Below are positions 1-5,762 of a DNA stretch of 5,762 bases, one piece after another (within the stretch, counting starts at the first letter, position 1; every line of letters starts with the position of its first letter). The notes under the pieces were generated by a model. It did not search any database. It was not told where the DNA came from and was given only the letters and a program-made list of their open reading frames with translations. The position numbers were made by a program, and so were the translations under genes. The stretch is from SM23-62 sp964575235 (GTDB lineage Bacteria; Bacteroidota; Bacteroidia; Bacteroidales; SM23-62): NCBI GenBank assembly GCA_964575235.1, contig CAZNQG010000163.1:1-5762 (forward strand). The letters are read 5' to 3'.

Positions 1-1187
1 ATATTCGGCAGGGGTGCAATGTTGAAATCCGCAAACTCCGCATCGTAGTACCTGCCGATGCCTCCTGTATTGATTACGAAATGGGGGGAATCATTCTCCC
101 GGTTGTGCTCGTAAGTGCCTTCGAATGGAACCCCCGACCATGACGAGGTGTCGAAATCAAACATATTGTACCGGATCGTTGGTGGATTATCCACTGGAGT
201 ATGATCGATGGTATATTCATTCCCATTGAATATATTGCCGTTCAACAGGTTGTGTGTGTGGTTAAGACGGATTATTGACCCGCCTGAATTATTTACGATC
301 GTGTTCTGGATTATTGCACTCTCGTCTGATTCCAGATCGAAGCTTCCCGAGTTATTTGCAAAGAGATTGTTGATGAAAGCCGCTTTGCTCCTGTGCATTC
401 TTATCCCCCCGGTATTATTGATGAACCAGTTCTGGTAAATCCTGGGCTTGCAGTTACCAAATGTAGCGATCAAATCATTTGTGGTATTATGTATAAACAT
501 ATTGTGATGTACCTCGGGATGGTTCCAGCCGTCAATGGACAGGATAATTTCGCAATTGTTGCTGTCGAAGCGGTTGTTGTATATCTCCGGACTGTCCTCT
601 GCCATACTGATTATATTCTGGGATTCATTGAGATAGAATACATTATCCCTTATGACCATGTCCGAGATCTGGATATGGATAAGGCCCTTCCAGTGGGTCT
701 TATTGTTTGTAAAATAGCAATCCCTGATCCGTAATTTCGGCATCGAGTTTGCCTGGATGATCCCCAACCCGTCCTCCGGATTCTGACCCGCGATTTTAGC
801 GAACTCAAACCTGCAATATCCGAATTCCGAGCTGTCACCATTGCTGGGAGGGTAGTTGAATTCTATACCGTTCCAGCCACCTTCGTCCCAGTCGCCGTTC
901 ACAAACCCGTTCGTATCGGCGGTGAAAACGATGGTGTCCGTGGGACTGCCGACAGCTATTATGCTGGCCCGATCGAGACGTATCCGGTAATGCCCGTGAA
1001 ACACCACCTTCACACCCGGTTCTATAACCAGCGACTGGTTTTCCTGCACATAGATATCGCCCATAATGTTGTAGGGGGAATTTTCCTTTGTCCAGGTCCC
1101 CGATACATCCCCGGAATCCACTTCGGTCTGGGAGTAAACGGGAAGGAAGGGGAGGAGCAGTGCGAAGCTGAGAAAAAAATTTTTCAT
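1..1187 (-). CDS. Secreted right-handed parallel beta-helix repeat protein (C-terminus missing)
   Basis: The frame is open from an ATG at 1187-1185 to the window edge, giving 395 complete residues and no stop, so the 3' end of the gene lies outside. Residues 1-19 form a Sec signal peptide: K2, a hydrophobic core, then VYS before Q20. Residues 30-90 resemble the entry region of bacterial beta-helix proteins (a 'LVIEPGVKVVF' stretch at 53-63, then 'AVGSPTDTIVFTA'). From about residue 150 to 345 an N-x-F type motif recurs every 21-25 residues (F159, F184, F207, F231, F255, F276, I297, F320, F343), usually followed by paired Asn, as in an asparagine-ladder beta-solenoid of the Beta_helix/NosD type. 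No catalytic residues can be assigned. It may be a polysaccharide-active or surface protein, and a type IX sorting domain could follow beyond the window. The fold is well supported and the function is unknown. It is divergent from the sugar operon and AT-richer than it, so a shared role is not established. Confidence 0.9.
   Translation of the reverse strand, partial: MKNFFLSFALLLPFLPVYSQTEVDSGDVSGTWTKENSPYNIMGDIYVQENQSLVIEPGVKVVFHGHYRIRLDRASIIAVGSPTDTIVFTADTNGFVNGDWDEGGWNGIEFNYPPSNGDSSEFGYCRFEFAKIAGQNPEDGLGIIQANSMPKLRIRDCYFTNNKTHWKGLIHIQISDMVIRDNVFYLNESQNIISMAEDSPEIYNNRFDSNNCEIILSIDGWNHPEVHHNMFIHNTTNDLIATFGNCKPRIYQNWFINNTGGIRMHRSKAAFINNLFANNSGSFDLESDESAIIQNTIVNNSGGSIIRLNHTHNLLNGNIFNGNEYTIDHTPVDNPPTIRYNMFDFDTSSWSGVPFEGTYEHNRENDSPHFVINTGGIGRYYDAEFADFNIAPLPN
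159..737 (-). repeat. Beta-solenoid coil repeats within the beta-helix protein
   Basis: This protein-level repeat covers residues 151-343 of the minus-strand gene. Nine coils align on a hydrophobic residue two positions after Asn (first coil Cys-Tyr-Phe, later ones NVF, NRF, NMF, NWF, NLF, NTI, NIF, NMF). Spacings are 25, 23, 24, 24, 21, 21, 23 and 23 residues. Asn pairs follow within about four residues in most coils. The DNA itself is not an obvious tandem repeat; the periodicity is in the protein. Confidence 0.8.
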
Positions 1188-1214
1188 GGAAAGGGGTTGT
1201 GAGGTTTTTTCTTT

Positions 1215-1222
1215 TAAATTTA
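1215..1222 (-). promoter_or_regulatory. Possible -7 element for the beta-helix gene
   Basis: Read on the minus strand, TAAATTTA matches the Bacteroidota -7 consensus TAnnTTTG at all but the last fixed base. It would place transcription start about 20 bases before the ATG at 1187. A TTTG on the minus strand at 1250-1247 could be the -33 element, but the 24-base spacer is one longer than the usual range. The motif is part of a perfect palindrome (TTAAATTTAA, 1214-1223), so an equivalent match faces the lactonase gene. This is weak support. Confidence 0.3.
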
Positions 1223-1320
1223 AGGAAATCAAGGGAATATCCCAGGCAAAATACCCGGACTTTGTGCACTTTTTATCCTCCGGTAGACATTTATTACCAA
1301 TTTTATTGCATGTTTGCAGG

Positions 1321-2157
1321 ATGATCCTGGATGCGCATCACCACCTCTGGAAGTACGACCCGGGGGAATACGGATGGATGGAAGCCTCGATGGACGTCCT
1401 GAAGCGGGACTACCTGCCCGGGGACCTCGAAAAACTCCTTCCCGCTGCCGGGGTAGGCGGTACCGTCGCGGTCCAGGCCCGCCAAACGCTCAAAGAAACG
1501 CGCTGGCTCCTGTCACTGGCGGAAAAACACTTTTTCATAAGAGGCGTCGTGGGATGGGTGGACCTGCAATCCGAACGGCTGGAAGAACAGCTCGGGGAAC
1601 TCGCCCCGCACACGGCCCTGGTGGGTGTACGCCATGTCATCCAGGACGAACCGGACGAGGATTTCATGCTTCGTAAGGCCTTTACCCGGGGAATCGGCCT
1701 CCTGGCGAAATACAACCTTACCTATGACCTGCTCATCTTACCGAAACACCTGGAACGTGCCGCTGAACTGGCGGAACGGTTCCCCGAACAGAAATTCGTG
1801 CTGGACCACATAGCCAAACCCCTCATCCGCAAGGGTGTCCTGCAGCCATGGAGGAAGAACCTGCTTGCGCTGGCAGTGCATCCGAACGTCTGGTGCAAGA
1901 TTTCCGGAATGGTGACCGAGGCGGACCGCGGTAAATGGAAATATGAAGATTTCCTTCCCTACCTGGATACGGTCACCGAAGTATTCGGAACAAACCGGAT
2001 CATGATCGGCTCGGACTGGCCCGTCTGCCTGCTGGCCGGGGAGTACCGGGAGGTGATGGACATCGCGGTCAGGTATTTCGGCAGCCTCGATACGGAAGAA
2101 CGTGAAAAAATATTCCACCGGAATTGCGCAGACTTTTATAATTTAACCCTTTCCTAA
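1321..2157 (+). CDS. Sugar-1,5-lactone hydrolase (COG3618 amidohydrolase; L-galactono-/L-fuconolactonase type)
   Basis: This 278-residue TIM-barrel metal hydrolase of the Amidohydrolase_2/COG3618 group has about the usual length. The ATG at 1321 is chosen because the family begins directly with the first-strand motif: D4-A-H6-H7-H8-L-W here, the metal-binding HxH region. A longer in-frame start at 1186 would add 45 unrelated residues and run into the start of the divergent gene. Other family landmarks are GVRH (102-105), LDHIAKP (161-167), KISGM (193-197) and the strand-8 aspartate in GSDWPV (D232). Characterised relatives hydrolyse L-fucono-1,5-lactone, L-galactono-1,5-lactone or L-rhamnono-lactone to the aldonate in the cytoplasm. 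Here the gene leads an operon with a sugar permease and two dehydrogenases, which supports opening the lactone made by the aldo/keto reductase encoded downstream. Family assignment is strong. The exact lactone (galactono versus fucono) is inferred from context. The stop is 13 bases before the permease start. Confidence 0.88.
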   Translation: MILDAHHHLWKYDPGEYGWMEASMDVLKRDYLPGDLEKLLPAAGVGGTVAVQARQTLKETRWLLSLAEKHFFIRGVVGWVDLQSERLEEQLGELAPHTALVGVRHVIQDEPDEDFMLRKAFTRGIGLLAKYNLTYDLLILPKHLERAAELAERFPEQKFVLDHIAKPLIRKGVLQPWRKNLLALAVHPNVWCKISGMVTEADRGKWKYEDFLPYLDTVTEVFGTNRIMIGSDWPVCLLAGEYREVMDIAVRYFGSLDTEEREKIFHRNCADFYNLTLS

Positions 2158-2170
2158 TCTCAAACCGGAC

Positions 2171-3472
2171 ATGACCGACCAGAAAGTAAAGTTCCTCGAG
2201 GCCAGGTACGTGATCCCCTTCGCCCTGATCACCTCCTGCTTCGCCCTCTGGGGATTCGCAAACGACGTGACCAATCCCATGGTCAAGGCCTTCTCGAAGA
2301 TCTTCCTGATGAACCCGGTGCAGGGCTCCCTGGTCCAGGTGGCTTTTTACGGGGGCTATTTCGCCATGGCCTTCCCGGCGGCCATTTTCATCCGAAGGTT
2401 CAGCTATAAGGCGGGAATCCTTGTGGGACTCGGACTGTATGCCACCGGGGCCCTTTTCTTCATACCGGCCAGCGCGATCGGGATCTATGCGCCCTTTCTC
2501 ATTGCCTATTTCATCCTGACCTGCGGACTGTCCTTCCTGGAAACCAGCGCCAATCCATACATCCTTTCCATGGGGGAGGAGGAAACCTCCACACGGCGGC
2601 TCAACTTTGCCCAGTCCTTCAACCCGATGGGATCCCTCCTGGGCATGTTCGTGGCCAAGAACTTCATCCAGGCCCGCCTGGATCCCAGGGACACCATGGA
2701 ACGCATGCAGCTTTCACCGGCCGAATTCGGGGCGGTCAAGGAGCACGACCTATCCGTGCTCAGCAATCCCTACATCGTGATCGGCATCGTGATCCTGGTC
2801 ATCCTGGTCGTCATTGCCCTGGTGAGGATGCCCCGGAACGCGGACCAGAACCACAGCATAGAATTCTTCCCGACGCTGAAAAGGATCTTTTCCCTGCCCC
2901 GGTACCGGGAGGGTGTCATCGCCCAGTTCTTCTACGTGGGCGCGCAGATCATGTGCTGGACCTTCATCATCCATTACGGGACCCGCATCTTCATGGAACA
3001 GGGGATGCGGGAGCAGGATGCGGAGGTGCTGGCACAGCAGCACAACATCGTGGCCATGGCCATCTTCGTGACCAGCCGCTTCATCTGCACCTTCCTGCTG
3101 AAATACATACGGCCGGGCAAACTGCTGATGTACCTGGCCATCGGGGGTGCAGCCCTGGTGCTGGGGGTGATTTTCATCGATGGGGTCACAGGGCTCTATT
3201 GCCTTGTCGGAGTGTCGGCCTGCATGTCGCTGATGTTCCCGACCATTTACGGGATTGCGCTCAGGGGACTGGGAGAGGATGCCAAGTTCGGGGCCGCGGG
3301 ACTGATCATGGCCATCCTCGGCGGATCGGTGATGCCGCCCCTGCAGGGAGCCATCATCAAGCAGGGAACGGTCCTTTCCATGCCGGCCGAGAACGCCTCC
3401 TTCATCCTGCCCTTTATCTGTTTCCTGGTGATCATTTCATATGGGTACAGGACCCGGGGATGGCTGAACTAA
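2171..3472 (+). CDS. fucP-like: FucP-like sugar:proton symporter (MFS, fucose-galactose-glucose family)
   Basis: This 433-residue inner-membrane protein has about 12 hydrophobic helices and aligns along its length with E. coli FucP, which carries L-fucose and also L-galactose. Shared landmarks are IPFAL near the first helix (15-19), RRFSYKAGI in the helix 2-3 loop (75-83), FLETSANPY with E124 (equivalent to FucP E135), RLNFAQSFN with Q148 and N151 (FucP Q159, N162), the helix-7 stretch QFFYVGAQ...CW with W263, and FPTIYGIALRGLG (356-368). FucP D46, which with E135 is implicated in proton coupling, is replaced by N35 in a FANDVTNP motif. An aspartate stands three residues earlier (D32). There is no Shine-Dalgarno sequence. 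The gene sits 13 bases after the lactonase and 13 before the reductase, so translation is probably linked. Import of L-galactose or L-fucose is the most economical reading. Confidence 0.9.
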   Translation: MTDQKVKFLEARYVIPFALITSCFALWGFANDVTNPMVKAFSKIFLMNPVQGSLVQVAFYGGYFAMAFPAAIFIRRFSYKAGILVGLGLYATGALFFIPASAIGIYAPFLIAYFILTCGLSFLETSANPYILSMGEEETSTRRLNFAQSFNPMGSLLGMFVAKNFIQARLDPRDTMERMQLSPAEFGAVKEHDLSVLSNPYIVIGIVILVILVVIALVRMPRNADQNHSIEFFPTLKRIFSLPRYREGVIAQFFYVGAQIMCWTFIIHYGTRIFMEQGMREQDAEVLAQQHNIVAMAIFVTSRFICTFLLKYIRPGKLLMYLAIGGAALVLGVIFIDGVTGLYCLVGVSACMSLMFPTIYGIALRGLGEDAKFGAAGLIMAILGGSVMPPLQGAIIKQGTVLSMPAENASFILPFICFLVIISYGYRTRGWLN

Positions 3473-3485
3473 CCTCGCGTACCGG

Positions 3486-4535
3486 ATGAAACTGACGGAG
3501 AAAAACCCACTCGGGAAAACGGGACTTCAGGTGCCGCCCATCATTTACGGCACCAGCTACCTGGGAAACCTGTACCGGGCGCTTCCCTATGAAAAAAAGC
3601 TGGCCCTGATGTGGAAATGGTTCGAGTGCACGGAAAAGCCCGTGGTCATCGATTCTGCGGGGAAGTATGGCGCGGGACTGGCACTGGAGGTGATCGGCAG
3701 GGGACTGGAGGAGCTGGGCATTGCACCCGAAGACATCCTGATCTCAAACAAGCTCGGATGGATGCGGGTACCCCTGAAAACCCCGGAGCCCACCTTCGAG
3801 CCGGGAGCCTGGGCGGAACTGAAGAACGACGCGGTCCAGACTTTCAGTTACGAGGGCATCGTAAAATGCTACAAGCAGGGCAACGTACTGCTGGGAGGGG
3901 TATACCGCGCGGGACTGGTGTCCGTACACGACCCGGACGAGTACCTGGCCGCCGCGGTGGACGTAGGCGACCGCACCGCCCGCCTGGAGAACGTGCTGGA
4001 ATCCTACCGGGCCCTGTTCGACCTCAAGGAAAAGGGAGAGATCCTGGCCGTCGGCATCGGGTCCAAGGACTGGCAGGTCATACGGGAGCTTTATCGTCCC
4101 GTGCCATTCGACTGGGTCATGCTGGCGAACTCCTTTACCATCTTCCACCATCCCCCCGAACTACTGGAATTTATCGGCCGGCTGTACGAAGACGGCGTCG
4201 GCATTGTCAATTCCGCCGTCTTTCACGGCGGGTTCCTGACCGGTGGCAAGCTGTTCGATTACCAGGACATTCCGCCGGAAAGCGACAAAGGAAAGATCAT
4301 CTATCCCTGGAGGGAAAAGTTTCAGGATATCTGTGCAAAGCATAAGGTGGAACCCGGGGATGCCTGCCTGCATTTCGGAATTTCGCACCCTGCCGTCTCC
4401 GCTCTCGCCCTGAACACGAGCAAACCGGAAAAGATGAACCGCAACGTGGAAACCCTGCAGCAGAAAATCCCGCCGGCATTCTGGTCGGAACTGAAGGAAA
4501 CCCGGCTCATCGATCCGGAATATAAATATCTCTGA
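3486..4535 (+). CDS. Aldo/keto reductase, L-galactose/L-fucose (aldose) 1-dehydrogenase type
   Basis: This 349-residue aldo/keto reductase barrel starts with the family opening NPLGKTGLQVPPIIYGTS (7-24). The catalytic tetrad is visible: D56 and Y61 in IDSAGKYG, K89 in SNKLGW, and H148 in VSVHDPDEY. The stretch between K89 and H148 is 59 residues, longer than in ordinary aldo/keto reductases. It resembles the D-threo-aldose 1-dehydrogenase/pyridoxal 4-dehydrogenase-like clade, including the 'TFSYEGIVKCYKQ' segment that matches that clade's D-Y-S-Y-D-G motif. Members oxidise free L-fucose, L-galactose or D-arabinose at C1 to the lactone with NAD(P). Placement directly after a FucP-type permease and in one operon with a sugar lactonase fits this reaction. 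I infer L-galactose as first choice because of the LgoD-like enzyme encoded downstream. Cofactor preference cannot be read. The start has no Shine-Dalgarno sequence, and a hairpin overlaps the stop codon. Confidence 0.87.
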   Translation: MKLTEKNPLGKTGLQVPPIIYGTSYLGNLYRALPYEKKLALMWKWFECTEKPVVIDSAGKYGAGLALEVIGRGLEELGIAPEDILISNKLGWMRVPLKTPEPTFEPGAWAELKNDAVQTFSYEGIVKCYKQGNVLLGGVYRAGLVSVHDPDEYLAAAVDVGDRTARLENVLESYRALFDLKEKGEILAVGIGSKDWQVIRELYRPVPFDWVMLANSFTIFHHPPELLEFIGRLYEDGVGIVNSAVFHGGFLTGGKLFDYQDIPPESDKGKIIYPWREKFQDICAKHKVEPGDACLHFGISHPAVSALALNTSKPEKMNRNVETLQQKIPPAFWSELKETRLIDPEYKYL

Positions 4536-4558
4536 TCATCATCGCTGCGGGTGATCAG
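4532..4558 (+). promoter_or_regulatory. Intercistronic hairpin overlapping the reductase stop codon
   Basis: CTGATCATC (4532-4540) pairs with GGTGATCAG (4550-4558): nine base pairs including one G-U, with a nine-base loop. The TGA stop of the aldo/keto reductase (4533-4535) lies in the 5' arm. No T-run follows, so it does not look like an intrinsic terminator. It could stabilise the upstream message, mark a processing site, or modulate expression of the dehydrogenase whose ATG is 36 bases further on. The pairing is directly visible; the role is inference. Confidence 0.45.
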
Positions 4559-4594
4559 CTTGCCGATTGAAATGGTCTGAAAACAAGTGTAGAA

Positions 4595-5614
4595 ATGAAA
4601 GCCTTACAGATTATAAAGCCCGGAAAGATCGAGGCCGTGGATAAGGAAAAGCCTACCCCGGGAAACGGGGAAGTACTTCTCCGGATGAAATACGTTGGTT
4701 TCTGCGGGTCCGACCTCAGCACCTATCTTGGGAAGAATCCCATGGTCAGCTATCCCCGGGTGCCCGGTCATGAGATCTCGGCGGAGGTCGCAGATGCAGG
4801 AGCCGGCGTTCCGGAAGGATTTGAAACAGGCACCCCTGTAACCGTTTTACCCTATACCAGTTGCGGCGAATGCGCTGCCTGCAGGCGGGGACGGGAATAC
4901 GCCTGCCGGTTCAACCGGACCCTTGGCATTCAGCAGGACGGGGCCATGCAGGAATACCTATGCGCGCCCTGGCAGAAAGTCATCAAGGCACCGGGCCTGG
5001 ATGAGCTTCAACTGGCGATGGTCGAACCCCTGACCGTGGGCTTCCATGCCGTTGACCGGGGAAGGGTGGAGCCATCCGATAAGGTGATGGTACTGGGCTG
5101 TGGGATGATCGGGGCCGGGGCGCTCATCGGGGCCGCCGTCCGCGGGTCCACGGTTATCGCCGTGGACATCGACGATCACAAACTGGAACTGGCCCGCAGC
5201 CTGGGAGCATACCATGCCATCAATTCTGCGGATGGTAATCTGCATGAACGGCTTGAGGAAATAACGGGAGGCCACGGGCCGGACCTGGTAATCGAGGCCG
5301 TGGGCAACCCGGTCACCTATCGTGCGGCCGTTGACGAAGTTGCCTTTACCGGCCGGGTGGTGTGCATAGGGTATGCCGCGGAAGAAGTATCCTTTGCAAC
5401 CAAGCTCTTCGTACAGAAGGAACTCGACATTATGGGATCAAGGAATGCCACCACAGAAGACTTCCGGGCCGTGATCTCATACCTGGAAACCGGCAGCTTC
5501 CCCCTCGAGAGGATGATAACCCGTAAAGTGGGACTGGAAGAAGCGGATAAAGCGGTGAAAGCCTGGGCTGATAACCCGGGCAAGGTCATGAAAATCCTTC
5601 TGGATCTTACCTGA
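4595..5614 (+). CDS. Zinc-dependent medium-chain dehydrogenase, L-galactonate 5-dehydrogenase-like
   Basis: This 339-residue zinc alcohol dehydrogenase-superfamily protein is full length. Catalytic zinc ligands are C37 (GFCGSD), H59/E60 (PGHE) and E144 (VEPL). The structural zinc site is C90, C93, C96, C104. The Rossmann motif is GCGMIG (168-173), with D191 at the end of the next strand, which favours NAD. It resembles E. coli LgoD (YjjN), which oxidises L-galactonate to D-tagaturonate: similar length, 'SYPRV.GHE', 'IQQDGAMQEYL' against 'VHQDGGFSEYL', and a MGSRNATTEDF stretch (280-290). It is the last operon gene, 59 bases after the reductase, and would act on the aldonate released by the lactonase. 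If the sugar were L-fucose it could act on L-fuconate (6-deoxy-L-galactonate) or a later keto-deoxy intermediate. Superfamily and metal sites are certain; substrate is inferred from resemblance and neighbours. Confidence 0.88.
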   Translation: MKALQIIKPGKIEAVDKEKPTPGNGEVLLRMKYVGFCGSDLSTYLGKNPMVSYPRVPGHEISAEVADAGAGVPEGFETGTPVTVLPYTSCGECAACRRGREYACRFNRTLGIQQDGAMQEYLCAPWQKVIKAPGLDELQLAMVEPLTVGFHAVDRGRVEPSDKVMVLGCGMIGAGALIGAAVRGSTVIAVDIDDHKLELARSLGAYHAINSADGNLHERLEEITGGHGPDLVIEAVGNPVTYRAAVDEVAFTGRVVCIGYAAEEVSFATKLFVQKELDIMGSRNATTEDFRAVISYLETGSFPLERMITRKVGLEEADKAVKAWADNPGKVMKILLDLT

Positions 5615-5698
5615 ATCCGATGATTTCCCGCCGAACCTGAGAATTCCGTAGAAAACCTGAAGACTTCTTATGGATTTTACTTTTTACCGAAAGATTTA

Positions 5699-5706
5699 TA
5701 AATTTG
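5699..5706 (+). promoter_or_regulatory. -7 promoter element of the tRNA-Gln gene (Bacteroidota type)
   Basis: TAAATTTG is a perfect match to the Bacteroidota -7 consensus TAnnTTTG. It ends 11 bases before the first tRNA base at 5718, so transcription would start a few bases upstream of the mature 5' end, as expected for a tRNA gene. The -33 region about 19 bases upstream is only T-rich (TTTTAC around 5675-5680), without a clear TTTG. The sequence from the dehydrogenase stop (5614) to here shows no convincing terminator hairpin. Confidence 0.65.
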
Positions 5707-5717
5707 CGCACCCATTT

Positions 5718-5762
5718 TGACCCGTGGTGTAATTGGCAACACGTCTGACTCTGGATCAGAAG
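5718..5762 (+). tRNA. tRNA-Gln (anticodon CUG), 5' part, cut by the window edge
   Basis: The 5' acceptor strand TGACCCG (5718-5724) is followed by a D-arm with stem GTGT/ACAC (5727-5730, 5739-5742) and loop AATTGGCA. The anticodon stem TCTGA/TCAGA (5744-5748, 5756-5760) encloses loop CTCTGGA. The anticodon is CTG at 5751-5753, with T33 before it and G37 after it, and reads the glutamine codon CAG. The leading T fits the U1-A72 pair typical of bacterial tRNA-Gln. The variable loop, T-arm and 3' acceptor strand lie beyond the window. It has its own promoter and is probably not part of the sugar operon. Confidence 0.88.

Noticed and set aside
393..734. Plus-strand open frame opposite the beta-helix gene
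   Set aside because: The minus strand has a continuous 395-residue frame with signal peptide and periodic coils. The plus-strand frame has no recognisable features.
835..1269. Minus-strand open frame overlapping the beta-helix start region
   Set aside because: It is in a different frame from the beta-helix gene, low in recognisable features, and starts inside the intergenic region.
1309..1316. CATGTTTG as a -7 element for the lactonase operon
   Set aside because: It is one mismatch from TAnnTTTG but ends only four bases before the ATG, so transcription would begin inside the coding region. No -33 match is seen at the right distance.
1186..1320. N-terminal extension of the lactonase to an ATG at 1186
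   Set aside because: The 45 added residues do not resemble the family, cover the whole divergent intergenic region and touch the start codon of the beta-helix gene. The ATG at 1321 sits directly before the first-strand metal-binding motif.
2953..3489. 178-codon open frame inside the permease gene
   Set aside because: It is a His/Gly-rich shadow of a clear MFS coding sequence, with no domain or independent start signals.
3611..4345. 244-codon open frame on the plus strand inside the reductase gene
   Set aside because: It is out of frame with a gene that has all catalytic residues. The product is Arg/Gly/Pro-rich, as expected from a GC-rich shadow frame.
4532..4558. Rho-independent terminator between reductase and dehydrogenase
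   Set aside because: The stem is AT-mixed and not followed by a T-run, and the next gene belongs to the same predicted pathway.
5615..5698. Terminator or small gene between the dehydrogenase and the tRNA
   Set aside because: No stable hairpin with a T-run and no plausible coding frame was found. The repeated AACCTGA is too short to mean much.

Overview
The window most likely comes from a member of the Bacteroidota with moderately high GC. Three things point there. None of the protein starts has a clear Shine-Dalgarno sequence. A perfect TAnnTTTG -7 element, the Bacteroidota primary-sigma motif, stands 12 bases before a tRNA gene. The gene set (FucP-type sugar permease, COG3618 lactonase, aldose dehydrogenase, secreted beta-helix protein) is typical of polysaccharide-degrading Bacteroidota. 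Genus cannot be read from the sequence.

Layout. Positions 1-1187, minus strand: 5' part of a gene for a secreted right-handed parallel beta-helix protein, cut by the left edge of the window. Positions 1188-1320: a divergent intergenic region. Positions 1321-5614, plus strand: four co-directional genes that look like one operon. In order they are an amidohydrolase-fold sugar lactonase, a 12-helix FucP-like MFS permease, an aldo/keto reductase of the aldose 1-dehydrogenase type, and a zinc-dependent medium-chain dehydrogenase resembling L-galactonate 5-dehydrogenase (LgoD/YjjN). The first three are 13 bases apart. The fourth follows after 59 bases that contain a hairpin overlapping the preceding stop codon. 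Positions 5718-5762: the 5' 45 bases of a tRNA-Gln(CUG) gene, cut by the right edge, with its own promoter.

How the genes fit together. The permease would import a free L-sugar. The aldo/keto reductase would oxidise C1 to the 1,5-lactone, the lactonase would open the lactone to the aldonate, and the medium-chain dehydrogenase would oxidise the aldonate. If the sugar is L-galactose, the product is D-tagaturonate, which feeds the hexuronate branch (UxaB, UxaA, KDG). This is the logic of the L-galactose pathway described in Bacteroides vulgatus. L-fucose (6-deoxy-L-galactose) is the main alternative, because every family involved has fucose-active members. Neither the downstream uronate enzymes nor a fuconate dehydratase/aldolase is in the window, so the sequence alone does not settle the substrate. 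I see no wholly new system. The best leads are the pathway assignment, an altered proton-coupling residue in the permease, and the intercistronic hairpin.
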